Source: Flavobacteriales bacterium
Lineage (GTDB): Bacteria > Bacteroidota > Bacteroidia > JANQJC01
Assembly (NCBI GenBank): GCA_028281825.1
Contig: JANQJC010000015.1
Location: 1-63,554 of the forward strand
Length of the DNA: 63,554 nucleotides
Reading direction: 5' to 3'
Under the pieces are notes generated by a model. That model had not been told where the DNA came from, made no database searches, and saw nothing but the letters and a program-made list of their open reading frames with translations. Shown here one piece after another: positions 24,729 through 35,000 of this stretch. Every line of letters starts with the position of its first letter. The stretch's first letter is position 1. The position numbers and the translations under genes were made by a program.

Positions 24729-27161
24729 TTAGTCTTCATCTGCCTTTCTCTGCTTGACTTCTTTATAAGCAGCGAAGCCCACAAAGGCAAATAATAGAAT
24801 CGAGCTGATAAGTGATATCCTTTCACCCACATAGTAGGCTTTGGGTTTGAACTTAAACTCAATCTTGTGCTCACCTGCAGGCACTTTCATGGCTCTCAAC
24901 ACAAAATTAGCCCTGAAATGTGGCACAGACTTTCCATCAACAAAAGCATTCCAACCTTTATCATAATATATTTCAGAGAATACTGCCAATTGTTCAGAAC
25001 TTGCAGTTGACTGATAAGTTAAATGGTTAGGTTTATATTCCGTCAACTGAATAGTTGCTGTGCTATCAAACTGAGGAGTAAAACCCTGCAATTGGTCTTC
25101 AAAACTCTTATCAATAATAGCTGTTTTGGCAGCTACAAAACCTGTAAGTGCATTTAACTCTGAATCTGGATTAGCTACTATTTCATATTCAGGCACAAAC
25201 CAAGCATTTCCCATTGCCCTGCCATTTGGTATCGCAATAGGAGCCTGCCCTTCTTTCGTTTGCCTTATCACATACTTAGCATTTAGCATGTTTATCACTT
25301 CAATATTACCTTGGCTAATTTGGTAATCAATTAGCTCTTGATAGCGCTTTAGTTTGGCACCATGATACCCACCAATGTTTTTATGGAAATAAGAAGTTCT
25401 CGCTCCGGCATCTAAACGCTCCGTCATATTATATACCCTAAAGTTAGGGTCACTATCCTGCAAGATTTGTTCATCTGCCGGTGTTTTGTTGTACATTCTG
25501 TCAAGTTGTGTGGTCTTCACAAAATCTTCCTCACTCAAATAGCGTTTATCCACAGGCCACATGTCTACCAACACCAACAGAGACAATGCAAGCATTGTCC
25601 ACTCCTTTTTCAATTTCTCAATGATGAATAACCATATTACTCCAAAAGCCAATAGAATAAATGCCAGTGAACGTAGTGTGTCCATTCTTAACATACTTTC
25701 TCTATCTGAGATAATAGCTTCAAGCAACCAATCTGGATAAGCGTTGCTCAACATTTCAGCATGATAGCCTTCATCATAGGCAAAAGAGCCAGACATCAGA
25801 AGTATCCCGAGTAAGATAACGCCTACTACACCCCCTGCATAAATCATTTTCTTTTTTACCTCTTCGGCATCTATATCTCCTGAAAAAATATTCTTAAGTG
25901 CCAGCAATGCCATTAACGGAAATACCAACTGGGCTATAACTAAGGTCATAGAAACCGCCCTGAACTTATTATAGAGCGGCAAATACTGGAAGACAAAGTC
26001 AGTGAGTTCAGGGAAATTCCTGCCCCAGGAAAACAGAATAGAAACAATAGCTGCAGCCAATAACCACCACCTATCTTCAGTCTTGATAAGAAACAAGCCA
26101 AGGACAAACAAAAAGCAGATAATCGCACCTAAATATACCGGACCAGAAGTACCTGGTTGAGTTCCCCAATAGGTAGGTACACTACTGATGATATTCTCTA
26201 TTTGTTTCTTGGGTATATTTCTATCAACTAAGGTTTTATATGTCTCTGACCTCTCTGATAGTTTTTCACCTGAAGAACCACCCATAAACCTAGGTACCAA
26301 TAGGGTAAAAGTTTCCATCTTGCCATAGCTCCACCTTAAGGCATACTCTTTATCAAGACCATCTGACTCTTTATGGGCGGTTAACTCTGAAGGTCCCCGC
26401 ATAGTGTACTTGCCATACTCTTGCGTTGCCCATAAGTTGCCAATATTAGGCCCAATAGCCAATAAAGCACCAACAGCCAAAAGAACCGTTGTCTGCATAA
26501 AATTGGGTAATTCACCATTCTTGACGGCAGCAATCAGTTTTACTAGGCCCAAAATCACAATAGTGATGAGCAAATAATAAGTTATCTGCAAGTGATTGGC
26601 ACTTATTTGCGCTGAAAGAAACAAAGCCAGTAAAGCGCTTCCCAATAATTTTTTACCTCTATAAGCTAGCAATATGGAACCAATTACTGGCGCCATATAT
26701 GCCATGGCATGCACCTTTGAAGTGTGTCCTACCTCGATAATAATAACCGAATAGGAAGCGAAGGCAAATCCAAAAGCACCTGCGAGTGCCAACTTCCAAT
26801 CAATACCTAACACCACTAGTAAAAAGTAAAAACCCGCCATCAACAGAAATAGGTAATCGGCGGGCCGTGGAAGATATAACCTGAATAGTCGGTCAACCTT
26901 CTTGGTTAGATTAGCATGCCACTTAACTGATATCTGATATGCTGGCATACCACTAAACATGTTATCCGCCCAAAGGGCTTCTTCGCCAGTAGCCTCGCGA
27001 TAGTCAGACACAGATTTGTTCATACCTTTAAACTGAACAAGGTCACTCTGATATACCCGCTTGCCTTCTAACATTGGGCTTAAGTACAAAAAGGAAAGAA
27101 CAAGAAAAAGTGCTAAAGCCCCTAGGTGAGGCAGAATGGTTTTAAAGTCGAAATCTTTCAT
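24729..27161 (-). CDS. YfhO-family membrane protein
   Basis: This large protein has 810 residues, roughly a dozen membrane helices in the first 540 residues, and a C-terminal extracytoplasmic domain closed by a last helix (ISLISSILLFAFVGFAAY). The N-terminal YLSPMLEGKRVYQSDLVQFKG and FSGMPAYQI segments are the YfhO signature, where Asp/Gln residues sit in the GT-C active loop. In Bacillus, YfhO is needed for glycosylation of lipoteichoic acid, so a lipid-linked sugar transfer reaction on the periplasmic side is likely. It overlaps the DUF4834 gene by four bases. Confidence 0.9.
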   Translation of the reverse strand: MKDFDFKTILPHLGALALFLVLSFLYLSPMLEGKRVYQSDLVQFKGMNKSVSDYREATGEEALWADNMFSGMPAYQISVKWHANLTKKVDRLFRLYLPRPADYLFLLMAGFYFLLVVLGIDWKLALAGAFGFAFASYSVIIIEVGHTSKVHAMAYMAPVIGSILLAYRGKKLLGSALLALFLSAQISANHLQITYYLLITIVILGLVKLIAAVKNGELPNFMQTTVLLAVGALLAIGPNIGNLWATQEYGKYTMRGPSELTAHKESDGLDKEYALRWSYGKMETFTLLVPRFMGGSSGEKLSERSETYKTLVDRNIPKKQIENIISSVPTYWGTQPGTSGPVYLGAIICFLFVLGLFLIKTEDRWWLLAAAIVSILFSWGRNFPELTDFVFQYLPLYNKFRAVSMTLVIAQLVFPLMALLALKNIFSGDIDAEEVKKKMIYAGGVVGVILLGILLMSGSFAYDEGYHAEMLSNAYPDWLLEAIISDRESMLRMDTLRSLAFILLAFGVIWLFIIEKLKKEWTMLALSLLVLVDMWPVDKRYLSEEDFVKTTQLDRMYNKTPADEQILQDSDPNFRVYNMTERLDAGARTSYFHKNIGGYHGAKLKRYQELIDYQISQGNIEVINMLNAKYVIRQTKEGQAPIAIPNGRAMGNAWFVPEYEIVANPDSELNALTGFVAAKTAIIDKSFEDQLQGFTPQFDSTATIQLTEYKPNHLTYQSTASSEQLAVFSEIYYDKGWNAFVDGKSVPHFRANFVLRAMKVPAGEHKIEFKFKPKAYYVGERISLISSILLFAFVGFAAYKEVKQRKADED

Positions 27162-27409
27162 TTATCGTCTCTTATTTCTTCAAAGTCTACATATTCACCT
27201 TCATCGGGGTTGTACTTTGTATTTTGCCCTTTCTTAACTTGTACCGTTATTTCTCCTTCCTCTTTTTCGGGGCCATATTGCTGTTGATGCATCCTATCTT
27301 GTGCTTTGTCCACTACTTTTTTTACCAGATAGGGCATTATTAAACGGGAAATAAACTTGATAGCGTAGTAAACAACCAAGATGATAAGAATAGTTCTTAA
27401 TATCTGCAT
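27158..27409 (-). CDS. DUF4834 family small membrane protein
   Basis: This 83-residue protein has one N-terminal membrane helix (about residues 4-22) and a charged C-terminus ending in YNPDEGEYVDFEEI, matching DUF4834, a Bacteroidota-specific family of unknown function. It has an unusually strong Shine-Dalgarno sequence (27413-27422). It overlaps YfhO by four bases and I recall the pair as frequent neighbours in related genomes, so it may assist YfhO or be only co-transcribed. Confidence 0.85.
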   Translation of the reverse strand: MQILRTILIILVVYYAIKFISRLIMPYLVKKVVDKAQDRMHQQQYGPEKEEGEITVQVKKGQNTKYNPDEGEYVDFEEIRDDK

Positions 27410-27412
27410 TTG

Positions 27413-27422
27413 CTCCTCCTTT
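27413..27422 (-). promoter_or_regulatory. Strong Shine-Dalgarno sequence of the DUF4834 gene
   Basis: Read on the minus strand, AAAGGAGGAG lies three bases before the ATG at 27409. The GGAGG core is rare in this window, where most genes have no recognisable ribosome binding site. The spacing is short when counted from the last G. Confidence 0.65.
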
Positions 27423-27460
27423 GTCTATTTAACCCATAATTTTAAGGAATAGTGCTTAAA

Positions 27461-30277
27461 CTACCTGCTTAAATAGAGATTTCTTTCACCATATACTTCC
27501 TGAAAGAACTCGTCTTGTAAATTATCTATGAAACGAATGGCTTCTCCAGTAGACTTCATCTCAGGGCCTAACTCTTTATTTACATCTGGGAATTTGTTAA
27601 ATGAGAACACAGGTATCTTTATGGCAAAGCCCCTTCTTTTTGGCTGGAAATTGAAATCTGTTACCTTTTTCTCACGAAGCATTACTTTGGTGGCATAGTT
27701 CACATAAGGCTCATCATAGGCTTTGGCTATAAAAGGCACCGTTCTAGACGCTCGCGGGTTAGCTTCAATCACATAAACTACTTCATCTTTTACGGCAAAT
27801 TGTATGTTGATTAATCCCACTGTTTGAAGCGCAACGGCTATTTTCTTGGTATGTTCTTCAATCTGCTTGATAACGTTATCACTTAAGTCAAATGTTGGTA
27901 ACACCGCATATGAGTCACCAGAGTGGATACCAGCAGGCTCAATATGCTCCATAATACCTATGATATAAACATTCTCCCCATCACATATCGCATCAGCTTC
28001 TGCTTCTATAGCCTTATCCAAAAAGTGGTCTAAGAGGATTTTATTCCCTGGTATATCTCTGAGAAGATTAACTACATGATGTTCCAGTTCTTCCTCGTTG
28101 ATAACGATTTTCATACTCTGCCCACCCAATACATATGAAGGGCGAACCAAAAGTGGGAAACCTAGTTCTCTTGATACTTCCACGGCATTCTCAGCATCTT
28201 CAGCCACTCCAAATTTTGGATATGGGATATTATTGTCCTTGAGCAGGTTGCTAAAGCTTCCCCTATCCTCTGCCAGGTCAAGTGCCTTGTATGAAGTACC
28301 TATTATTTTAATACCATATCTTTCGAGCTTTTCAGCCAGTTTCAAAGCCGTTTGCCCCCCGAGCTGAACTATCACACCTTCAGGTTTTTCATGAAGGATG
28401 ATATCATATATATGCTCCCAAAATACTGGTTCAAAATACAGCTTATCAGCAGTATCAAAGTCAGTAGATACAGTTTCAGGATTACAATTAATCATGATGG
28501 TTTCGTAACCGCATTCTTTAGCAGCCAATACGCCATGTACACAGCAATAATCAAATTCAATCCCTTGCCCTATCCTATTTGGGCCTGAACCCAGTACAAT
28601 TACCTTTTTCTTATCACTTGAAATAGACTCATTCTCATCTTCAAAAGTTGAATAGTAGTAAGGTGTTTGAGCTTCAAACTCAGCGGCACAGGTGTCCACT
28701 AGCTTATATACCCGCTTGATACCCATGTCATTCCGCTTGTTATAAACCTCACTTTCAAAACATCTTAACAAGTGAGCTACTTGTCTGTCTGCATAGCCTT
28801 TTTGCTTGGCTTCATACATCAACTCTCTCGGCAGGGTATCTAAACTGTGGCTTTCAATTTCTTTCTCAAGAAGAATTAGTTCTTCAATTTGACTCAAAAA
28901 CCAATTATCAATTCGTGTTATTTGATGTACTTTTTTCAGTGGAATGCCCATTTTCATCGCATCGTACACATGAAAAAGCCTATTCCAGCTTGGTTTTTTA
29001 AGGCTTTCCAGCACTACGTCTTGGTTAGTCAGCTCTTTGCCATCGGCGCCAAGGCCATTTCTCTTTATTTCAAGAGATTGACAAGCTTTCTGCAATGCCT
29101 CTTGGAAAGTACGTCCAATGCCCATTGCCTCGCCTACAGACTTCATCTGGAAGCCCAATCTTCTATCTGAACCTTTGAACTTATCAAAATTCCAACGAGG
29201 GATTTTAACAATTACGTAATCTAATGTTGGCTCGAAGAAAGCTGATGTATTTTTGGTAATTTGATTTTCCAGCTCATCCAAGTTGTATCCTATTGCCAGT
29301 TTTGAGGCAATTTTCGCAATTGGGTAACCAGTTGCTTTTGAAGCCAAAGCTGATGAACGAGACACCCTCGGATTAATTTCCACTGCTATTATATCCTCAC
29401 TGTCATCAGGATTTACCGCGAACTGCACATTACAGCCTCCTGCAAAATTACCGATGGCACGCATCATCTTGATAGCCAAATCACGCATCTTTTGATAAGT
29501 GGTGTCGCTCAGCGTCATTGCAGGTGCAACGGTAATTGAGTCTCCCGTATGGATACCCATTGGATCAAAGTTCTCAATTGAACATATAATCACTACATTA
29601 TCATTACTGTCACGCAAAAGTTCCAATTCAAACTCTTTCCAACCAACTACCGCTTTGTCTATTAGCACTTCATGGATAGGGGAAGTATGCAAACCTCTGT
29701 TCAGGGCTTTTTCAAATTCTTCCTTTTCATATACTACAGCACCACCACTACCACCCAGGGTAAAAGATGGGCGAATAACCAAAGGCACTCCAAATTCCTG
29801 GGCAACTTCCTTTCCTTCAAGAAAAGAAGTAGCTACCTTTGAAGGAGCCATACCAACACCTATACTTTCCATTTTCTCACGGAACATCTCCCTATCTTCG
29901 GTTACTTCAATTGCTTGAACGTCAACTCCAATCATTCTCACACCAAACTCTTTCCACAACCCCGTTTCTTCGCATTTGATAGCGAGATTAAGCGCAGTTT
30001 GTCCTCCCATAGTGGGGAGTACTGCATCAATCTTATGATTTTCAAGGATTTTCCTGACTGATGCAGGAGTAAGCGGTTCTAAATATACATTATCAGCAGT
30101 TACCTTATCCGTCATTATTGTAGCCGGATTGGAATTAATGAGTGTAACTTCTATGCCTTCTTCTCTTAGTGACCTGGAAGCTTGTGAACCTGAATAGTCA
30201 AACTCACACGCCTGACCAATAACAATTGGACCACTTCCTATTATTAGAACCGATTTGATTGAATTATCTTTAGGCAT
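27461..30277 (-). CDS. carB: Carbamoyl-phosphate synthase large subunit
   Basis: This 938-residue protein has two tandem carboxyphosphate/carbamate ATP-grasp halves. The N-half starts at SVLIIGSGPIVIGQACEFDY and the C-half at VIVLGSGPNRIGQGIEFDY near residue 562; each has its own VIRPSFTLGGSGG / VRPSYVLGGQSM loop and EINPRVSRSSAL / EANPRASRTVPF metal site. The enzyme makes carbamoyl phosphate for arginine and pyrimidines with a CarA partner, which is not in the window. The chain stops where the C-terminal MGS-like allosteric domain of the E. coli enzyme (about residues 936-1073) would begin, so UMP/ornithine control of that type is absent. Short forms are, as I recall, usual in Bacteroidota. 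Confidence 0.96.
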   Translation of the reverse strand: MPKDNSIKSVLIIGSGPIVIGQACEFDYSGSQASRSLREEGIEVTLINSNPATIMTDKVTADNVYLEPLTPASVRKILENHKIDAVLPTMGGQTALNLAIKCEETGLWKEFGVRMIGVDVQAIEVTEDREMFREKMESIGVGMAPSKVATSFLEGKEVAQEFGVPLVIRPSFTLGGSGGAVVYEKEEFEKALNRGLHTSPIHEVLIDKAVVGWKEFELELLRDSNDNVVIICSIENFDPMGIHTGDSITVAPAMTLSDTTYQKMRDLAIKMMRAIGNFAGGCNVQFAVNPDDSEDIIAVEINPRVSRSSALASKATGYPIAKIASKLAIGYNLDELENQITKNTSAFFEPTLDYVIVKIPRWNFDKFKGSDRRLGFQMKSVGEAMGIGRTFQEALQKACQSLEIKRNGLGADGKELTNQDVVLESLKKPSWNRLFHVYDAMKMGIPLKKVHQITRIDNWFLSQIEELILLEKEIESHSLDTLPRELMYEAKQKGYADRQVAHLLRCFESEVYNKRNDMGIKRVYKLVDTCAAEFEAQTPYYYSTFEDENESISSDKKKVIVLGSGPNRIGQGIEFDYCCVHGVLAAKECGYETIMINCNPETVSTDFDTADKLYFEPVFWEHIYDIILHEKPEGVIVQLGGQTALKLAEKLERYGIKIIGTSYKALDLAEDRGSFSNLLKDNNIPYPKFGVAEDAENAVEVSRELGFPLLVRPSYVLGGQSMKIVINEEELEHHVVNLLRDIPGNKILLDHFLDKAIEAEADAICDGENVYIIGIMEHIEPAGIHSGDSYAVLPTFDLSDNVIKQIEEHTKKIAVALQTVGLINIQFAVKDEVVYVIEANPRASRTVPFIAKAYDEPYVNYATKVMLREKKVTDFNFQPKRRGFAIKIPVFSFNKFPDVNKELGPEMKSTGEAIRFIDNLQDEFFQEVYGERNLYLSR

Positions 30278-30390
30278 TCGATTAAGAGGGTTTTTATGTT
30301 CATGAAAAGTGGTGCGAATTTAGGTATTTTTGACCGTTTGAATAGATAGAAAAGCACTGAATTGTAAACATTATTTCCACATTTACAGCA

Positions 30391-31191
30391 TTGGAAAGTT
30401 TCACAAAGTTTAAAAGACAGAAAGTTTATTACCATACTATTGGTAATGGCAGCAAAACTATGCTTGCTTTTCATGGGTTTGGGCAAGTAGGAAAAGACTT
30501 TGAAGCCTTTGAGAATACTCTCGGTCAGCAATTTACTATCTATAGCTTTGATCTTTTTCATCATGGACAAACGACCTATGATGGTAAACCAATCACTAAG
30601 GAAGAACTCAAGGAATGGATTGAAAGTTTTTTAAAGGGAAAAGAGGTGAGCCAGTTTTCACTAATAGCTTTTAGTTTGGGTGGCAGGATAGCTTTTACTT
30701 TAATGGAGCTTTTTGAAGATAGGGTTGAGTACGCTTTTCTTCTGGCACCCGATGGAATGAAAATAAACCTAGCTTATCGCTTTGTGGCTAACACCCAACT
30801 AGGGGCATGGGTTTACAAAGCTTTGGCAAACAATCCAGGTTTGTTCTTCGGCCCTCTGAAGCTTTTTAAAGCCAGCGGTATAATCAAGGATAAGCTTTAT
30901 CAGTTTTTCATCAACCAAATGCGCACCTCTAAGAAACGCCTGATGGTTTATGAAGTATGGGTTACTTTTAGGGAGATTATACCTAACCTCAAGAACGTGC
31001 AAAGAATAGTGAATGAGAAAAAAGTTAATTTTCACCTCATACTCGGCGAAAAAGATTTGGTTATCAGGGTTGCATTCTCAAAGAAACTAATGAGGTGTAT
31101 TAAAGACAAAAATGTATTGCACGTAATAAACTCAGGCCATTATATGTTTACACCTGAGATAGGTATTTATATATCGAAGTTGGTAAAATGA
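30391..31191 (+). CDS. Alpha/beta hydrolase
   Basis: This is a 266-residue alpha/beta hydrolase. The oxyanion region is LAFHGFGQ near residue 26; the nucleophile elbow is AFSLGG with Ser95; the acid is probably the Asp in LGEKDLVI (around residue 224), and the histidine lies in NSGHYMF. The substrate cannot be predicted. It begins with TTG because no ATG exists before the catalytic core. It is divergent from carB, and the terminator of rpmH overlaps its stop. Confidence 0.85.
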   Translation: MESFTKFKRQKVYYHTIGNGSKTMLAFHGFGQVGKDFEAFENTLGQQFTIYSFDLFHHGQTTYDGKPITKEELKEWIESFLKGKEVSQFSLIAFSLGGRIAFTLMELFEDRVEYAFLLAPDGMKINLAYRFVANTQLGAWVYKALANNPGLFFGPLKLFKASGIIKDKLYQFFINQMRTSKKRLMVYEVWVTFREIIPNLKNVQRIVNEKKVNFHLILGEKDLVIRVAFSKKLMRCIKDKNVLHVINSGHYMFTPEIGIYISKLVK

Positions 31192-31216
31192 AAAAGGCGC
31201 TACGATTGTAGCGCCT
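31191..31216 (-). terminator. Rho-independent terminator of rpmH
   Basis: A perfect 9-base stem (31195-31203 with 31208-31216) with a GATT loop is followed on the minus strand by five T. It lies 27 bases after the rpmH stop and directly abuts the TGA of the hydrolase, so the hairpin may also stop plus-strand transcription, though that side lacks a T tract. Confidence 0.8.
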
Positions 31217-31242
31217 CTATATAGGTTGGAAATACATTTGTA

Positions 31243-31398
31243 TTACTTGTGACCGATTTGATCAGACACGGTCAATGACTTACGCCCCTTAGCGCGTCTT
31301 GAAGCCAATACCCTACGACCATTTTTAGAGGACATTCTTTCTCGGAAGCCGTGCTTGTTCTTTCTTTTTCTATTAGATGGTTGAAATGTTCTTTTCAT
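31243..31398 (-). CDS. rpmH: 50S ribosomal protein L34
   Basis: This 51-residue highly basic protein was found by translating the reverse strand. It begins [20 protein letters not shown] and has the [20 protein letters not shown] core, which is the universal L34 sequence. It carries a short C-terminal extension ([11 protein letters not shown]) beyond the usual 44-46 residues. It is monocistronic with its own promoter and terminator; rnpA, its neighbour in many bacteria, is not adjacent here. Confidence 0.97.
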   Translation of the reverse strand: MKRTFQPSNRKRKNKHGFRERMSSKNGRRVLASRRAKGRKSLTVSDQIGHK

Positions 31399-31421
31399 CT
31401 CGCCTGTTTTTTTGAGGACTG

Positions 31422-31450
31422 CAAAAGTAAGGAGTTTTTTCTTTTCTCAA
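31422..31450 (-). promoter_or_regulatory. Promoter of rpmH (-33 TTG / -7 TACTTTTG)
   Basis: On the minus strand TTG (31448-31450) is spaced 18 bases from TACTTTTG (31422-31429), a full match to the Bacteroidota promoter. The leader to the ATG at 31398 is about 17 bases. Confidence 0.75.
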
Positions 31451-31492
31451 AACTTTTTGTCATATAAATCTCTCAAAAGTAAGTTTATTTTT

Positions 31493-31867
31493 TTATTGCA
31501 ATCGTAGACAGTTCTTTACAGCTATCGGTAATCTCGACAATCGATCCTTTAGCAGATAATCTTCAAAGCCTATTTTTGCTATTTCAGCTGCAAATGAGTC
31601 ATTTAAAACATTTGTCAGAAGTATAAATGGTACATTCAAATCCCTATCTTTCAAATCAAGATATGCACTCAATCCACTAAAACCATTCAATTGATACTTT
31701 GACAATACTAAGTCTGGAGCTTGTTTCTCTAATGCGTCAACATAATCACATCGTTCTGATACAACTGTTAGATTAAAATCAAAGTCACCATCCTTCAAGC
31801 AGTGCTCCACTTGTTTAACATCTCTTACGCTATCCTCCAATAAAAGTATTTCTATACTTACACTCAT
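31493..31867 (-). CDS. Degenerate response-regulator receiver protein (phospho-acceptor Asp replaced by Lys)
   Basis: This 124-residue protein is a stand-alone receiver (REC) domain: acidic pair E11-D12, hydrophobic strand with PDLVLSKYQLNGFSG, T85 in FILLTNV and K107 in DYLLKDRL. In active receivers the strand is DLxLSDY; here the aspartate position is Lys57 (codon AAG at 31697-31699). It cannot be phosphorylated normally and may be a constitutive or binding-only module. No histidine kinase or output domain is adjacent. It lies between rpmH and a T9SS-secreted protein. Confidence 0.85.
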   Translation of the reverse strand: MSVSIEILLLEDSVRDVKQVEHCLKDGDFDFNLTVVSERCDYVDALEKQAPDLVLSKYQLNGFSGLSAYLDLKDRDLNVPFILLTNVLNDSFAAEIAKIGFEDYLLKDRLSRLPIAVKNCLRLQ

Positions 31868-31969
31868 TGTTAAAATATTTCTTTACATGTTAACAATGAA
31901 TTGCTCATTTTGTTTAAAAAAACAAAATCTAAACTATTAAAGCTTTGATTCCAATTACAAATGTGTCAT

Positions 31970-31994
31970 AAAAAAGGGGCGTAAGCCCCCTTTT
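31970..31994 (-). terminator. Terminator after the giant T9SS protein
   Basis: AAAAGGGG (31972-31979) pairs with CCCCTTTT (31987-31994). On the minus strand the hairpin is followed by a T run, 22 bases past the stop codon of the gene ending at 32016. Confidence 0.75.
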
Positions 31995-32015
31995 CTAAAA
32001 TCCCGAAAGTTCGTC

Positions 32016-35000
32016 CTACTTAATCAGTATCTTCTCACTACTGTACACAGAGTTAGCACTAATATTAACCAAATAGGCTCCACTGCTTAAGCCCTCAAGA
32101 TTAATTACATTATTACCTAACGACAAATCTACACCTTGCTTTGAGTATACCTCTTTGCCAAGCATGTCATATATCTTCAAAACTGCATCTTTCTCAGCAG
32201 AGCCATCGCTGGTTATAATCAACTTGTTATCCCAATAGTAAGTATATATGCTGCTGGTAGCTTCCTCTATATCAGTAATGGTTGGATTGAAGTAAAGGAA
32301 GAACCTATCAAAGGCATCAGCAACTGTAACACTCGTTGTGTAAGAAGTATCTGCAGTAATATTGTGCATCACCCCTATATAGTCATCATATAGATAAACC
32401 TGGTTGCTATTAAGGTTCTCGTGTCTGTCCAGCTTAAACACACCAGTACCATCAGTATCAAGCCTCAGGTGCAGTGGTACTACTCTTCCTATAGTATTAT
32501 CAGGGAATGCTGCAATCATAAATTCATCTGATTGTTTTACAATGGATAGTGACATTTCATTTAATGCACTCACCTTGTATGCATCGTATTGTTCACTTCT
32601 GGTCTCAGTAGCATCAGGCAAGAAACCAACCAACACCTCATTGTATAGGTTGTCCTTCTCAAAGCTTATCCACACTTTCAAATCTTGCTGTGGGCTTGCC
32701 AACCTAAAGAATTGACTGTTATTTGTTCTACGCATACTATTAGTGAAAGTAAGCGTATTGGTGGAGGAAGCTTCTACATAAAAACCCTGACATGAACCAA
32801 TAAAGCCATTAGGGGTGTGCCCACCACCACCTGCCGAACCAGTACCGTTCCATACTGCAAAATCGGCAGCTGAATACCCATTACCGCCAGACAGGTCATC
32901 ATCCCAAAAATACAATGAGCTTGTAATGATACCTGTATTACCACCCGTTAAGCTATTAGCTGATATAGCCGATGGGTATGGATTACCAACCAAATTAAAT
33001 TTACTACCCTGATTAAGTGAATTCATTGGATGAGTAGACGTGACCACATTAGTAGTTTTGTTTCCGTTATTTGGCGCTCCGTAGAATGATGAATTACCGC
33101 CATTGGTTGAGATATATCCCTTACCCACTGCCATATTACCTGAATATGAAGACCAACCTGGGTCCGGACCCGGGTTATCGTCGGTAGTAGAGTGAGTACC
33201 ATTAGCTGATATATACTGATATACGTTACCACCTGGAGTAACAGCTGTTGCCACTGGTGTTGACCACATGTTATATATACTTGGGCTACTTGAGCCATTT
33301 CTCTTAACCGTGACATAGCCTGAAACACTTCCACCAGCGCCCGTTGTGCCAGAACCATGCATCAGTGACGCACCATTTTCCAAGATTAGCCCGTTATTGG
33401 TAACCAGGGTTGCACCTGTGGCAACACTTACGACTCCACTAACACTCAAGCCACCTGTTAGCGTGGAATTTCCAGAGGTTTGTATACTAAGTGTACCATC
33501 ACCTAATACCGAATTACCATTAGCTGCAATATCACCATTGACTGAAAGTGTCAAACCACTATTGATAGTTAATGTAGCACCAGAAGCTAAATTGATATCC
33601 TTACAGGTAGCTCCATTGGCAGTAACAACAGGGTCGTTAGTCACATCTGGAATGGTGATATCATCAGATGAAGTAGGTAGTTGGCTTGGTGTCCAGTTTT
33701 GGCTACTAAACCAGTTTGTGCTTACTGAACCATTCCAAGTCAAGCCCTGGTCTATAACAGTCAACACCTCAGAATTTGAGGTGACACTAGGGGTACACGT
33801 ACCAGATATTATACACCTATATGAATACCCGTCCATCGCAAGAGTAGCTCCAGTAATAGTCAGGGTGGCTGTTGATACGCCAGAATACACACTTGTATTA
33901 CCAAGATTGGTAAAACCACTACCGGTATTCACCTGCCACTGATATGTCAATCCCGCTCCCGTAGCCGTCACAGCAAAGCTTGTATCAAATCCTGCACCTA
34001 CTGAAGCTGCTACGGGCTGCACAGTAATAGTCGGCTGCCCGTTTACTGTTAAGGTAGCGGAAGAAGATGTGGCTGTTGGATTACAATCACCAGTTACAAC
34101 ACATTGATAGATATATCCATCCATACCAGCTGTTGCTCCCGTAATGGTCAACTCATCTGTTAATGCTCCAGAATATACCCCAGTATTGGTAACATTCACA
34201 AATCCACTCCCAGTATTTACTTGCCACTGGTATGTCGGGTTAGTGCCTGATGCTTCAATACTGAATGTTGTATTAGCACTCTCACAAATTGTTGCGTCAC
34301 TTGGGTCAGTATCCACTGTTGGAGGTGTACATGTTGTAATTTCATCTGCACCAATATCTGGTGTTGAAACATCTCTTGTATCACCATCAATGTCAACAGT
34401 GATACCGCCAGCAGGTGTTCCATATCCATCAATTCCATTACCTGCGGCGTGCAGGTCAACATTAGATGTAAATACTGGGTCTGCATTCACTGAATTAACA
34501 TCCATGCCGCTTGCTGATTGCAAAGCAGACAAACTGGTTGCAGCTCCACCCCAGTGAGCAAAATAGCTACTACCAGGTGCATAGAAATTGTTGTAATCAG
34601 AACTTGTTATAGCACTGGAAATACTATTGTAGAAACAATACCCACCATTGCTGGATTCAAAAATGTTGTTTCTAAGATAGATGCCTGCATTTGATGGACC
34701 ATTCAAGTAAAAAGCCCTTGAAGTAGTGGCATTACCGCTTGTAGACAGCCAACTATTAAAATAAATGTACTTGTGTGTGGTACCATTCATATATATACCG
34801 TTGGTTGTTCCTGTGCCATTGCCAGCACCAGAAGAAGACTCAGATTGACTGCTCCCTACAGCCACCATATTATTGGCTATTGTACCAAAATAGGAACTAC
34901 TTCCTTCACATGATAAAAGTTCAATACCCGTGACATTACTCCCGCGGTTTAGGTATATCTCATTTCTTTGTATGGAGAGGGCATCATCCAAATGTAAAGC

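Noticed and set aside
29499-29918. 139-codon plus-strand ORF opposite carB
   Set aside because: Lies entirely within the conserved ATP-grasp coding region of carB.
30244-30570. 108-codon minus-strand ORF between carB and the hydrolase
   Set aside because: Runs antisense through the conserved start of the alpha/beta hydrolase and has no family resemblance.
33346-33942. 198-codon plus-strand ORF opposite the T9SS giant protein
   Set aside because: Antisense shadow of low-complexity Thr/Gly/Ser-rich beta repeats; proline/valine-rich product without start context.
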